A stretch of 64,000 nucleotides of DNA from Falciphora oryzae (GCA_000733355.1 JNVV01000007.1:122624-186623); one strand, 5' to 3'; positions 47,067-59,224 are shown, counted from the stretch's first letter. Made by a program: numbers and translations. Notes: generated from the sequence alone by a model not told the origin.

Positions 47067-47888
47067 TAGATATCCAGGGCTAAAAGGGGGGCAGTCCCGT
47101 TTGAGGCGTGATGGGTGGTATAATGTGGTATTCAAAGAGAAAACCCAATTCCAACAAGCCAATGGACATGACGGAGGTTCGAGGGACTTTTTCTTTTGCT
47201 ACGGTTTCTATATCTCGGGATTCCTTTTGGGGCCAACCAAGTGATTTGATGTTCAAGCGCTTTCTTCTTGTTTTTAGTTACGTCCTCAACGCTTGGAGAT
47301 TTTTGGGACAAGAGACAGCCAAAATGGACACATGATTCTTAATCGTGCAGCACTTCCCCCAGCATGGAGCTACCCCACATTTTACCGGCGCTTGGCCGTT
47401 TCCAGCAGGCCCAGCCAGCACGGCTTCCTGTTTCAATGGGAGGCCCATTCGGTCACTCGGCTTAGCGCGGTTCAGGGAGTGTGGGGAGCGGTGAGGGGAA
47501 GCTGGGGATGCCCCGATCCGATGATCGGGGACGCAGCTGGTATGAATGGAGGCGAGATATCAATGGAGTCAGCGCCATGTTTTCCGTCGGCAATTGATTG
47601 TCGTCGATCTATATTGCCTCCTCCTATCTACCTACACAACTCTCTCGGCCTCCAGTTTGGTAAACGTCTGCCAGCCAACCCTGGTGTCTTCCTTTCGGAA
47701 CCTCCCTCTTTAGCCTAGTGCTGCCACCTACAGTGCCTGGTCGGGTTTAATAAAGCCGCCAATAGACACCAACGTCGTTGATCCAGCCGAACTCTACCGA
47801 CCGCTACTTGAACCGGCTCGTATTTTCGTCGTCATCCCCCTTTTTCTTCCTCTCTTTCCTATAACTTCGCCACAGCGTCTTGTCCGGG
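47067..47888. promoter_or_regulatory. Calnexin 3' flank and MMSDH promoter
   Basis: About 820 bases with no gene. The last 70 bases before the MMSDH ATG are strongly C/T-rich (about 47817-47863), as in many highly expressed fungal genes. Confidence 0.45.
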
Positions 47889-49634
47889 ATGCGTCGAGCG
47901 ATATCACGGGGCCTGGCCGCCAACACCTCCCGTGCACCGCAAGCACCAGCAGCACCGTTCTCGCTCCTTGCTCTTTCCAGAGCTGGGCGGCCGACATCAG
48001 CAGCAATGGCATCGCCCCGGTTGAGCACGGCGGCGAGGAGGCTGCACGCAACGGCGCAGCACCTCGGCCCGGCGTCTGCGGCCATGGCCTCCACGGCCAC
48101 GAGCTACCCGACCACACACGACAAGATCTCCGACGTGACCGACACGCCCTACTTCATCGACAACAAGTTTGTTGCCTCCGAGGCCACAAACTTTATCGAC
48201 CTGCACGACCCAGCGACCAACAACCTGGTGACACGGGTGCCGCAGATGACCGACGCCGAGCTGAAGGCTGCCGTGGCCTCGGCTGAGCGGGCGTTTCCGG
48301 CTTGGCGTGCCACCTCGGTTCTGGCCCGCCAGCAGATTATGTTCAAGTTTGTGGGCCTGATCCGTGAGAACTGGGACCGGCTCGCGGCCAGCATTACGCT
48401 TGAGCAGGGCAAGACGTTTGCCGACGCCAAGGGCGATGTGCTCCGCGGGCTGCAGGTAGCCGAGGCCGCCTGCGGCGCCCCGGAGCTACTCAAGGGCGAG
48501 CTGCTCGAGGTGGCCAAGGACATGGAGACGCGCACGTACCGCGAGCCCCTGGGCGTCGTCGCCGCCATCTGCCCCTTCAACTTCCCCGCCATGATCCCGC
48601 TGTGGTGCATCCCCATCGCCACCATCACGGGCAACACACTGATCCTCAAGCCGTCGGAGCGCGACCCGGGCGCCGCCATGATCCTGGCCGAGCTGTGCCA
48701 GAAGGCCGGCTTCCCCAACGGCGTCGTCAACGTCGTCCACGGCGCCCACCGCACCGTCGACTTCATCCTGGACGAGCCCGCTATCAAGGCCATCTCGTTC
48801 GTCGGCGGCAACAAGGCCGGCGAGTACATCTACTCCCGCGGCAGCGCTAACGGGAAGCGCGTCCAGGCCAACCTCGGCGCCAAGAACCACGCCGCCGTCC
48901 TGCCCGACTGCAACAAGAACCAGTTCCTCAACGCCGTGACGGGCGCCGCCTTTGGCGCCGCCGGCCAGCGCTGCATGGCGCTCAGCACCCTCGTCATGGT
49001 GGGCGAGACCAAGGAGTGGCTCCCGGAGCTGGCCGAGCTGGCCAAGGGGCTGAGCGTCAACGGCGGCTTCGAGCCCGGCGCGGATCTGGGCCCCGTCATC
49101 ACCCCGCAGAGCAAGGCCCGGATCGAGTCGCTGATCGCGAGCGCCGAGGCGGAAGGGGCGACCGTCCTGCTGGACGGGCGCGGCTACAAGCCCGAAAAGT
49201 ACCCTGACGGCAACTGGGTTGGCCCCACCATCATCACGGGCGTGACGCCCGACATGAAGTGCTACCGCGAGGAGATCTTCGGCCCCGTGCTGGTGTGCCT
49301 CGAGGTCGCCTCGCTCGACGAGGCGGTCGAGCTCATCAACGCCAACGAGTACGGCAACGGCGTCGCCATCTTCACGCGCTCCGGCCCCACGGCTGAGTCG
49401 TTCCGCCGCGACATCCAGGCCGGCCAGGTCGGCATCAACGTGCCCATCCCCGTGCCGCTGCCCATGTTCTCCTTCACGGGCAACAAGCGCAGCGTGGCCG
49501 GCGGCGGCACCAGCACCTTTTACGGGAAGCCGGGCATCAACTTTTACACGCAGCTCAAGACCGTCACGGCGTTGTGGCAGTCTGCCGACGCCATTGCCAA
49601 GAAGGCTGACGTCGCCATGCCGACGCAGAGCTGA
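47889..49634 (+). CDS. Methylmalonate-semialdehyde dehydrogenase (acylating), mitochondrial
   Basis: Single exon, 581 residues. The first 70 or so residues are rich in R, A and S and lack acidic residues ([17 protein letters not shown]), a mitochondrial presequence. The ALDH6 domain follows: [60 protein letters not shown], the catalytic cysteine in [10 protein letters not shown] (C362), EEIFGPVL, and the family-specific [19 protein letters not shown]. It converts methylmalonate semialdehyde (valine and pyrimidine breakdown) to propionyl-CoA, and malonate semialdehyde to acetyl-CoA, with NAD and CoA. The frame is open to 47880, but that codon is TTG; ATG at 47889 is the start. Very strong codon bias suggests high expression. 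Confidence 0.95.
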   Translation: MRRAISRGLAANTSRAPQAPAAPFSLLALSRAGRPTSAAMASPRLSTAARRLHATAQHLGPASAAMASTATSYPTTHDKISDVTDTPYFIDNKFVASEATNFIDLHDPATNNLVTRVPQMTDAELKAAVASAERAFPAWRATSVLARQQIMFKFVGLIRENWDRLAASITLEQGKTFADAKGDVLRGLQVAEAACGAPELLKGELLEVAKDMETRTYREPLGVVAAICPFNFPAMIPLWCIPIATITGNTLILKPSERDPGAAMILAELCQKAGFPNGVVNVVHGAHRTVDFILDEPAIKAISFVGGNKAGEYIYSRGSANGKRVQANLGAKNHAAVLPDCNKNQFLNAVTGAAFGAAGQRCMALSTLVMVGETKEWLPELAELAKGLSVNGGFEPGADLGPVITPQSKARIESLIASAEAEGATVLLDGRGYKPEKYPDGNWVGPTIITGVTPDMKCYREEIFGPVLVCLEVASLDEAVELINANEYGNGVAIFTRSGPTAESFRRDIQAGQVGINVPIPVPLPMFSFTGNKRSVAGGGTSTFYGKPGINFYTQLKTVTALWQSADAIAKKADVAMPTQS

Positions 49635-50571
49635 GGAGGGAAAACGAGAGGCTGAGGAAAAGGGGCCGGGTATCAGAGGAAGAAATATGGAGAACCCCCG
49701 GGCTGCTCGCAGGATGTGTCTGCTAGATTGACCAGACCGACCACCAATATTGTACCACAGGTTACGGGGCGCTAATTGTTCTTTTGCTTGTTAAGCACAG
49801 GTGGGTGTAGCCAATGTATCGTTAGTATACTACGCAGGTGTAGTTACTGTCTGACTAATCGCTGGATCAAAAGACCACGTGCAACGGGAGTTAGAAGATG
49901 AGCACGGCGATATCATGAGACGTGCCATTTCCGATCAGCCATCGTCGCTCGCCGGGTCATACGGTATATTGAGTTAGAAGCCCGGCATTCCGATAGACTG
50001 AGCTGCAAGGATTAGAGACTAGTACGCGAAATAGAAAAGGAGGGAAAACTGCGAAACGGGTAAGAAGCTGGCAAGAAACATGAGACTTGAATCGGGAAGA
50101 AGAACGGAGACGAAACAGGTGCCGAGGGAGAAGGAAGGGGCAAAAGGTGCGCGCTTACATTGTCTAGCCCGTAAATTATACTCCATTTTCGAGGATACAA
50201 TGCTTATTCTGATGTCCACCCAGTCTCGCAGTGCTCGAGTCCAGAGAATGAGGTGATTAACTACAATTTAAAACGTTCCTACCCAAGGACTACTAGGTAC
50301 CTAAGATTGCGCCGCCGTTGCTATGGATGTCGGCTAACAAATGTCCCTGCGCGAATAACCTGTACGACCTACTCCATGCGCCAAAGAAATCAAAGCCCGC
50401 GGTGTACTTACTGCTACAGCGTTTCGGTGATGAGCCCAGCCAGCGTCAGAGAACCTCTTTGTGCAAAATCTAAGGCAGTGCATCAGCAAAAGGGGAGACA
50501 AGAACCAAAAAAGTGGGAAGAGGAGTGTCCGAGACGGCCTCCTGAGCCCATGTCCTAATGCAACGCATGCC
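49635..50571. other. Convergent 3' intergenic region
   Basis: About 940 bases between convergent genes, AT-richer than the coding sequence. It contains an exact TAGGTACCTA palindrome at 50294-50303. No gene seen. Confidence 0.5.
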
Positions 50572-52868
50572 TTAAAACTTCTTCTTCTCGACCGTGGGGA
50601 CCTTCATGAACCTGTCGTAGTACTTGTCCATCCACCGGGCGGCCTCCTCGCCAGAATCATCCATACTCGAGTCCCAGCGCCCGACGGAGCCAACGTAGCC
50701 GTCTGGCCGAACGTTCACGATGGCCACTTCACCAGGGCCAAGGCTGCCGAGCCACTTGTTAGTGCAGAGGGAGCCACGTGTGTCTTGCTCTGGAATGTTG
50801 TCTAGGTAGAAAGTCCACCTGCTGTCCTGCAGCAGAAGCGGCAGGTCCGAGATCTCAATGTCGGTTTTGGGCATAGTTGCTGCAGAGGTGCCGAGGACCG
50901 GGGTTAGCCATCTTGGAGTCAGGGGATAACACGGCATTGCATATTGCCGCGGCTTGGTGGTATAGAGAGCGAAAATAAAACTTACTGATGAGGCCAAAGG
51001 TGAAAAGATGGCTGACGGCCGTATATCTCTCGGGCCGCAGGTAGATGTCCTCAGGTGAGGGTAGCCTCGGCTGCTGGGCATACGAGGCGCTGGCGGCGGC
51101 AGACAGCTGGCTGACCAGCGACTCTCGCCTCGAGATGGCGTCGAAAAAGGTGTCGAGGAAGATGCGCGATTGGTGCACGTCCCACATCAACAAGTAGATG
51201 CGGAACTGACCCAGCATCGGAATGTCGAGCTGCACGTCCACCGGGTTTGAGTCGATATAGCGCGTGACCTTGGCGGGCGGCAGCAGGCAGCCTGGCTTGG
51301 CCTCGCCCATTACCCAGTTTTGGCCCTCGTCGTGCATGTTGAGGGCGTTCTCGCTGTACTCGGCTCCAACGCCCGAGATGAAGCGGACGTTGGTCTTGAA
51401 GTTCTCGGCGAGCGCGACGGCATCGCCGCCGGCGATCTGGTTCGCGTGTTCGTAGTCGAAGTTGACGAGATCCAGCGCGATCTTGCGCCTCTCGTTCTCG
51501 TAGCTCTCCATCAGCACCGGCTTGGCCAAGCCCCTGACAGCGAGGTTGAACTTCCAGGCCAGGTTCCACGAGTCGTGCATTGATGTGTTCATGCCCTGGG
51601 CCGCCTTGGGCGAGTGTGTGTGGCTGGCATCTCCAGCCAGGAAGGCTCGGCCGTGCGCGTCGCCGAACCGGGTGGCCACGCGCTGTCCAATCTGGTACCG
51701 GCCGAACCACTCGATGTACTTCCAGCCCACCTCAAACGGAGCCATGATCTCCCTAGCCCGCTGCATCACGAACTCCTGACCCAGCTCGCGCCTATCGTTC
51801 TTGGGCGAGCTCTTCAGTTCAATGTAGAAGCGCGTCATGTTGCGCTCCCGCGGGATGATGAGGATGGAGCCGTGCTCCTGGGAATACACTAGCGTTTTCG
51901 ACCAGATATCCGGGAAGTTCGTCTGCAGCTCGCCGTCGAGCACACCCCACACCGCTGGCTGAGACAGGCCAACAGGCCTCGCATCTGGTATGCTTTTGCG
52001 CACCTTCGAATGTGCACCATCACCTATATGCAAGTACTCCTTCGTCAGCGTTGATGCGCACCGGGATTACCAGTTGTGTCTCGTAGTAGAGAAATGACTG
52101 AGAGGGAAGATATGTATCGAGATCGAGACGGGGAGGGAAAGAGCTGGCAACACTGACATCCTACAAGGTACGATGTGAGGATGGTCTTTCGGTCCTGAGT
52201 TACGTTTGCGCGGCAGTTAACTTGCAGCGGGCCGGTGCTGTTGTCGCAAGCGCTGTATGACTCGAAGGCTGTGTTTCTGCGGACCTCGACGCCGCGCTTC
52301 TTGAGGTCTTCTATGAACAGACTCTCAACCATGCCCTGGTGCACGAGTAGGATGTAGGGGTCCAGGACGTCGATGACGGGCGGGTAGTGAACTTCACGGC
52401 CAAGCCGGTGGAGCGGCTCGTCTGCAGTGCTGCGCCAGAAGGAGATATCATAGACCTTGACGCCCCTCTGCAGCAAAGGGTCGGCTAGCCTCATCTGCCG
52501 GAAGGTCTCGAGGGTCTTGGGCTGCAGTCCGTCGGCTCTGTTTCCCTGCGTCAGTTATTGTCGGCCCAGGCTCGACGCTGGAGCGCGTGCCCTTTCAAAG
52601 AGAGAGAGGGTAGTGCCATGCGTGCGCCCTACCTTCCTACCGGCGTCTGGTCAGCCCTGTCGTCAATGACCTGGACCTTGATGCCGAAGCGGGCGAGATT
52701 CGTAGCCAGCATCAGGCCGGCGGGACCGGCGCCAACAACGCAGACCTGGCATTCTGTCGGGGCCTCGGGGTTGCTTCTGAGAAGGGTCAGGCGGTCGGAG
52801 CACTCGTAGCCGTCCTGGCTGAGGCTTATCCGATCGTCGGTCGACGTCTCGAGGATCGAGGGGGCCAT
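50572..52868 (-). CDS. FAD-dependent phenol 2-monooxygenase-type hydroxylase
   Basis: Four exons: 52868-52633, 52537-52158, 52023-50986, 50879-50572; 1962 nt, 653 residues. Class A flavoprotein monooxygenase: GxGxxG dinucleotide fold [19 protein letters not shown] from residue 44, the DG motif [10 protein letters not shown] at 206-215 (completed by splicing), and the GD motif [19 protein letters not shown] near 335. The C-terminal thioredoxin-like domain ends in [10 protein letters not shown]. Relatives hydroxylate phenol or other simple aromatics with NADPH and O2, in the cytosol, feeding catechol ring cleavage. No ring-cleavage gene is adjacent. ATG at 52868 was preferred over 52883 because it has a purine at -3 and G at +4. 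A striking A23G13 run on the plus strand lies 43 bases upstream. Confidence 0.9.
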
Positions 52869-52910
52869 TGCGCTGTCGCGCATTAGGCGTATTTGTGTAT
52901 GGGTATGGTT

Positions 52911-52941
<31 letters not shown>

Positions 52942-55900
52942 GGGGGAGGCTGTTCGGGTGCGAAGGAAGTGGGACGCCGTCCGTCCACGGGCTGCGTCTC
53001 TGGGCGGCGAGCAGGTCGAGTTTCTCGTGGCGGCCGCGGGCGATGGGCGGTCGCACAGCGCAATCACTTCCCGCAGGATAAGCTGCGGGCCCTATAATGT
53101 TCGGAATGTCTTGTATAAATCGGAGGCGGTTGGCCCAAAGGGGAGGTTGTGGTGCGAAGGGGCTTGGGCGAATGGCGTTTCAGTGCCAGATGGGCGGGGA
53201 GCGTCGAAAATGGAGACCGGGGGACAGGTTCCCGGAGGTTCCCGTTCGCGGCGTGTCGGAGTGGCTACGACGGGATCTGGTGGGCGTTGAGGGAGGGGGG
53301 CGCCTGCACACCTCGGGGCTGCAGCGGATTGGTGCGCAAGATGAGGAAGCAGAGCACAGCATTGAGGCCGGAGCCGGGTGTGGTCGCAACGCACGCAGCC
53401 TCTGCTTTTCTTGCTGGGACCCGCTGGACCACCAGGGCACGCACGATTCTGGTGAGAGTCGGAAAGGAAGGGGAAGAAGAAGGGCAAAACAGTACCAAGA
53501 AAAAGGAAGAAACAAGAGAAGAAAAAAGGGCCAGGGAGAAAATGTCGACAAGATACAGAACAACAAGTAGCGAATCCAGCACGCCCGACATCGATTGGCA
53601 ATGGGCGAAAGAAGGCCCGTCCCATGGCAGGGTGGTGTGATTCTGGGCTTCCATCTGACGATTTCCCCAGGGGTGGGGCCTAGAGCGCGCGGCGGGTGGT
53701 GCCAGGGCCTGGCCGAAACGGTGGGGACTCTGACACCACCTGGGGGACGGCGCCACGGCATTGGCTGCAGCTCAGCGGTTTTGGGGGGTCCTTGCCGTGG
53801 CATCCCAGCACCTTTTCCGCCGCGATGTGACACCAGCCGACAAAACCGGCCGCCGGCGCGCCAAGAGTTGGCCCGAATCTATTGCAGGCCTCCGCCCTTA
53901 AGTCAGCCGTCAAGGCCGCAGATGGCCGGGGAGGCGTGATGCGGATGCCACGCACGCCCGCCGTGGAGAGCGTCCCCAGAGACCGAGCCCTTGGCCTTGG
54001 GGTCCTCCATGTGTGCATGTGGTCCTGGAATTGACGTGTGGTTATCAGGCCTGACCGTAGGTCAAGGCCGGCTTGCAATCCGGCGATAGGCTCCATGCCG
54101 AAGGCGTGCAACCCGACGAGATAAGGTGACACATAGCACGCACCGATCGGCTGGTCTGACAGGATACGTGCAGGTTTCCGTTGAAAACGGGGCCAGCCTT
54201 GTCTTTCTCGCTCTCACATCCCACCATAGGGGCCCTGAGAGCAGCCGGATCAAATCACATCGCCCTGGTCGCCGCCCAACAAGGTCTACCCACAGGACGA
54301 CACAAGACGGGCGACCTCCAGGTCAGCTGTGCATGATTATGTCAGCGGAACCGAATATTGCCAGATGCCTACCAAGCGATTTACCCTGGGCAGATTTGAC
54401 CCCACGATGAGCGGACAGGTACCGAAGACTGATGTTTCCACTCGTTTGGCATGGAATTCCGACACTCTTACCAGATAGTACCTGTTCTCGCCCTCTGCTG
54501 TTATTTCTCCAACCTTTCCAAATACATGGTTTGTCCGGACGGTCAACTCCACTCCATCTCTTTTCACTAAACACCCTTTTCCAGGCCGTCAAGCCCCTGG
54601 TCGCGTCGACACCCTTGAGCAACATACGTTTTTGTTGCGCTATCACATCAATAATCGAGTTTCGTGCCATCACGCACTTCGGCTACTGCGCCGATCGCAA
54701 GAAGTGGATGAATCATTTAAGATGTAGCGTCGGAGCTGGCCGTTCTCACTGGCAGGACGGTTCTAACCTCATGTATCGTCTCCTTCGCTGAGACGAACAC
54801 CTGCTCGCCGCACGTAATCAAAACAAGGTTGCTGACAAGGTGCTGGCGCTCGAGATTAGGATGGCGCCAGTTGTCTAGTGGCGATCTCGGCCAAGTGAAG
54901 TATGATTGCAAGTTTGTCGGCGTGGTAGAGATGAAGATTGCTCCCCAACATATTTTCCATGCAGAAAATGCTAGGAGTGCTGGTAGTCCCAGCTGTCGTT
55001 GTCTTTCGATTCTCTCTTTCTTTTTTTTTTTTTTTCAAACCCATCAAATGGGGTTGCCATCCATCTGCCACAACTCAATAATCCCGGGATGCCGTTTGAT
55101 TTTGGTTTCTTTTCATCAAAACTGTGGCGGCGCATCAGTTGTCTGCACCTGAGGGATAGACCCGAGTCGTTGACCCCAGTGGCGGGCCCAGTCCAGCCAA
55201 CTTTGATGGATCACTGAGCCCTGACAGCACGGGCGCCTCCAGATTCCTGGGTGCCAGCCGAACGTCGACAGCAGACAGTCCTCCGCGTTGGGTCAAAGGA
55301 TGCCATCCGTGGACAATCCCCCTGATGGCACGTGTGGAAATGGCCCAAAAGAGACAAGCGCCTTCTCTTCCCCGCAGTTACGTATCGAGTCGACCGAGGT
55401 TTGATTCCCCCCTTGTGGGACCTCGGCAGCTTCCAACTCAAAACAAGCGCCGCACGCTGACAAAAAGCCACACAGGTGCGGAGAAAAAGGTGGTTCCAAG
55501 TCTCGGGGCTGGGCCTGAGACGCATCGCCGTTGACGTTTTTGGGTGATGGAGGGTCGTAGGGCTTTCTCCTTTAGGGTTGCTCTTCGCCGCTGGGGCTAG
55601 CAGGTGGCCTTGGCTCCGAGGCGCAGAGATCCAGCTCCCTTGCATGCAATATGGTCCAGAGCAGATACTCAAAAGAGAAGATAAGTACTTCTCGGGAGGG
55701 GGGATAAAAAGAAAAGAAAAGAAATGCAAAAACTGCGGTCCGCGTCTTCACTGCCCGTGCATCACTACCACTGCCGCTCCCTACCACCATACATCAGTGA
55801 AAACGTTGAGGGGCTCCCGATTACACGCCTTGACCCCTTCATTACGTCCGTTGCCGCCTTGACCTTCTTCGCCCTGTCTACTCGTCTAGCAAATCAGCCC

Positions 55901-56035
55901 ACAAACGACAGACACAAACTCGACATCGCACTTGTCCGGCACGATTTTCTGTCTCCCCCACTTAGGCGGCTGTTCTCCACCTGCTACCCGGCGCGTATAA
56001 TCTATAATCGTCGATATCGTAGCATCATCCTCATA
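52869..56035. other. Long divergent promoter region
   Basis: About 3.2 kb between the phenol hydroxylase and SDR genes. It contains A23G13 at 52911-52946 and T15 at 55021-55035. Open frames up to 217 codons overlap on both strands and none resembles a family. Confidence 0.5.
52911..52946. repeat. Junction of A23 and G13 homopolymers
   Basis: Twenty-three A followed directly by thirteen G on the plus strand, 43 bases upstream of the phenol hydroxylase ATG on the minus strand. It would be transcribed as a C-run then U-run if included in the leader. Confidence 0.85.
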
Positions 56036-57312
56036 ATGCCTCTCCACAACGGCTGGCTCCCGCGCGAGGGCCTCTACGCCGACCCGGTTGTCAGGGGCTT
56101 GACAAAGGCGGCCCTCAACCCCTTCTTCATCCTCCCCATAGTGCTGGCCGCACGATACACCAAGGGTGGCGCCGCCATGGCCGCCCCCCCACCCGGTTGC
56201 CCTAGGCCGCATCAAGGCGCTGCTGTGTGCCGGGCTGGCTTATCGGATCAACAGGTACCTGTCCCGCCGCGCCCTCAACAACTGGGTCTCGGACAAGTAC
56301 GTGTGGTCCAAGGAGGTCGTCGTCGTCACCGGCGGCGCCGGCGGCATCGGTGGCCATGTCGTCAAGCTGCTAGCCGAGCGGGGCATCCAGGTCGTCGTCC
56401 TCGACATCATCCCCCTCGGCTTCAGCGCCCCGCCAAACGTCCACTACTTCAAGTGCGACATCACCTCCCCGGCCAGGCTCGCCGAGGTCGGCGACGAGAT
56501 CCGGGCCCGCATCGGGCACCCGACCATCGTCATCAACAACGCCGGCGTGGCCCGCGGCAAGACCATCCTGGACTCGACGGAGCGCGACATCCGCTTCACC
56601 TACGACGTCAACGCCCTCGCGCACTTCTGGGTCGTCAAGGAGTTCCTCCCCCAGATGATCAAGCGCAACCACGGCATGGTCGTCACTGTCAGCTCCTACG
56701 CCGCCTTCCTGCCAGCGCCGGACATGGTCGACTACGCCGGCACAAAGGCCGCCGCCATGGCCTTCCACGAGGGCCTGGCGGCCGAGCTCAAGACGCGCTA
56801 CAACGCGCCCCGCGTCCGCACCGTCCTCGTCAACCAGGCCTACACCAAGACGGCACTCTTCGACGGCTACCGCGCCGACAAGTCCTTCCTGGTGCCCGCC
56901 CTCGAGCCCGAATCCGTGGCTGACGCCATCGTCCGCCAGGTCTTGATCGGCGAGAGTGGCCAGGTCATCTTGCCCGAGGTCGCCGGCAACATTCTCTCGG
57001 CGCTCCGAGCCTTGCCTCATTGGTGTATGTCCGCGGCAGGTCGTCCGGCCTAGAAACCAATCCCCTATCTGCTTAAGCAACTCGTATAGTAGGCACTCGT
57101 GTGGTAGTGAAAGCTTGCTGACATCTGTTCACGTTAATTCCCAAACAGACCAGAATGGCCTCCGGGCCAAGACCAAGGACCTAATGACCAACTTTAGGGG
57201 CAGGCAGGTCGTCAAGGATCTTGATCAATTCTACAAGGACAAGAAGCCGTCCAATGCCGAGGAAAGTACCGTTCTTGTGTCTCGGGAGACTAGCGGTGCG
57301 GACCCGTCTTAA
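56036..57312 (+). CDS. Membrane-associated SDR (17-beta-HSD11/RDH10-like) with apparent frameshift
   Basis: Exons 56036-57024 and 57149-57312 with a 124-nt intron (GTATGT...CAG) that restores PHWYQNGLRAK. The N-terminal 45 residues (MPLHNGWLPREG, hydrophobic ALNPFFILPIVLAARYTK) are in one frame and the SDR domain is in the next. The shift falls at a C7 run, 56184-56190; removing one C would give a continuous 383-residue protein. The domain is complete: VVTGGAGGIGGH, INNAGVA, TVSSYAAF, YAGTKAAAM, then a C-terminal region as in 17-beta-hydroxysteroid dehydrogenase 11 and retinol dehydrogenase 10, ER or lipid-droplet enzymes using NAD(P). A 40-nt splice (56166-56205) would also restore the frame but is shorter than usual fungal introns. 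Homopolymer sequencing error is the simplest explanation; a recent null allele is possible. Confidence 0.8.
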
Positions 57313-57977
57313 AACCTCGGCTCTGGAGAGGATGGGTGGTCACGGGGTGTGGAATACTGACCGGGAATCGCCATCAGAGCCTAAGTGTTGCGCATGGAGA
57401 AGTGTGTAAAGCAGTGATATCTGGCTAGGGTGGGATCTAAATCCCTCAGATAATTCATACATACTGTAAGTACGAGTAACATAACTGTGTTATTTGTTCT
57501 CGATGGAAGTCCGGATTGTAAGGCCAGCCCGCATCCGGACCAGCTCCTGAGTACTCTTAGTTGGAATGTACAATCATCTCTGTTTACAAACCAAAGCAAG
57601 ATCTACAGCTGGATGATTAAATCACAGAACTACCGACATCAAACCGAGTAGCCGAGTGGTCAGTACGGAGATCATCCACACAGCAGGAGTATTGGGTTGT
57701 GTCCAGCCCAGGATGCTCTGTGGACCATAGTACGATAGCTTTGTGTGCATGTACGAAAAATCGCGGTGAAGCAAATCAGATGAACGTAAAATTCGGTGGC
57801 TGGTAGATAAGTGGACGGACATTACAACGTTATTATATAACCGGCGGGAAACATGAGGAATTCCCGATGTGGGCTATCCGGTATCTTGGTTGGGTTGCGT
57901 CGTGGGCGGCATCCACGGTAATAAGGGTACCATGGAATAATATGTGATAAAATGAAGACGAAAAACCCGAGACCTGC
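57313..57977. other. Convergent 3' intergenic region
   Basis: About 660 bases, AT-richer. A tRNA A-box-like word occurs at 57649-57659, but no tRNA fold was found. No gene seen. Confidence 0.5.
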
Positions 57978-59224
57978 TTAGGCAAGAATTGCAAGAACGG
58001 CGCAAAGCCCGCAAAGCCAGACTGCCCCGGTGTGCCAGCTCACGGTGCTGCTGGCGGCAGAGCCGAGCCCGTTGACGGGGCCGCCCCTCGAGGGCCCCAG
58101 GCCGTCGCCCTTATTCTTGGAGTTGTCTATGAACTGGACCTGGGTTGCGTCGCCTGGCGCAAACAGGACGCCGACACTGTTGGCGGAGCGAGCGTCGATC
58201 CGATCCTCGTCCAGGAGCGGGTTGTTCAGCTCGTCGCACGGCGGCCGGTCCAGCCCAAAGTCGATCCGGTTAGTGACCGAGATAGGCAGGTCGAAGATGG
58301 TGTAGTGGTCCTGGCCGTTGAGCCGGAAGTTCTGGCGGATGGAGATCTGCGCCATGGAGTTGATGTGATTAGCCCGGATATGCCGTTCCTGATGTGACGG
58401 CCCGTCCGTCACAGTCTCGGCCCGGCGCCATATCTCTCCGTCCTCAAAGCATCCCGGGTAAAGGAAAGGGTGCTTACGTTATAGACACCCCGAGCGCTAT
58501 CAGCGCCTCTCGGCTGACCATCGCCGACGAGGCAGTTTGGCCAGAGCCAGTTGATGTGCTTCACCGTGCTGCCGGGCTCCTGGGCCATGAGATCGCCAAA
58601 GCTGTTGTTGTTCAGGGTCGCAGTACCATTGGATATCGTAAAGTTCCTGCCAGTCTCTCTGCTGTAGAGGAACATGGTGATGTTGTGTATCTGAAGGACG
58701 AGACAGGGGGAGCATAAAGGTCTGCGTCAGTACGACCAGAGGTATATAAGTGACAGCACAGATTTCTTTCTAGCGCTTCCATTGCTCACCTTGGTAGGGC
58801 TTTCCGCAACGTAGGGCGGCAGATTCAGCCTGCCATTTGCGGTCACGTCGATCGATATATGAAGTGTTTCTGTTTTCGCGAGTCTGTCTCAGCAAGTCTC
58901 CTCCTGCCAGACCCGGTTTCCTGGATACGTGAAGCGGGAGGAAGAAAACACGGAAGCACGGCTTATATGCCCAACGCACCTCCGCCCATTGGTGTGCCCG
59001 CTACAAGATAGAGATACCATCAATTAGCCACTATACTCGATCAATCACGGACGTAGATAGTTGGCCTTTAGAGAGGAGTCTATGTGCTCACGTTGCGGCG
59101 CGTTCCAAACCACCAGTCCAGGCGTAAATATCTGTCCGCCAGCTGTCGTGAACGACTGCGCCCGGGCCTGCGAGGCGAACAATAGCATCGCCTGGATAGC
59201 CAGGCTTGACAATAGAGACGGCAT
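57978..59224 (-). CDS. Secreted, probably GPI-anchored glycoprotein of unknown function, with a 21-nt microexon
   Basis: Five exons: 59224-59092, 59000-58980, 58869-58790, 58690-58478, 58346-57978; 816 nt, 271 residues. A signal peptide (MPSLLSSLAIQAMLLFASQARA) leads to QSFTTAGGQIFTPGLVVWNAPQ. The microexon adds PGTPMGG, then ETLHISIDVTANGRLNLPPY, TMFLYSRETGRNFTISNGTATL, WLWPNCLVGDG, and RQNFRLNGQDHYTIFDLPISVTN. The C-terminus is a Ser/Gly linker and a hydrophobic tail (AVWLCGLCAVLAILA) suited to GPI attachment. Several N-x-S/T sites are visible. The fold looks like an all-beta extracellular domain, but I recognise no named domain. Introns are 91, 110, 99 and 131 nt, all with GT...AG ends and consistent phases. 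Surface location is well supported, function unknown. Confidence 0.82.

Noticed and set aside
45783..47162. 459-codon open frame antisense to calnexin
   Set aside because: Mirror of the strong codon bias of calnexin; leucine/valine-rich text with no family resemblance.
53180..53833. 217-codon minus-strand frame in the promoter of the phenol hydroxylase/SDR pair
   Set aside because: Pro/Arg-rich with overlapping alternatives in other frames; no family resemblance.
57649..57704. tRNA-like A box (TAGCCGAGTGG) and weak B box (GGTTGTGTCC)
   Set aside because: No closed acceptor or T stem can be folded and the T loop lacks TTC; treated as chance or a very old remnant.
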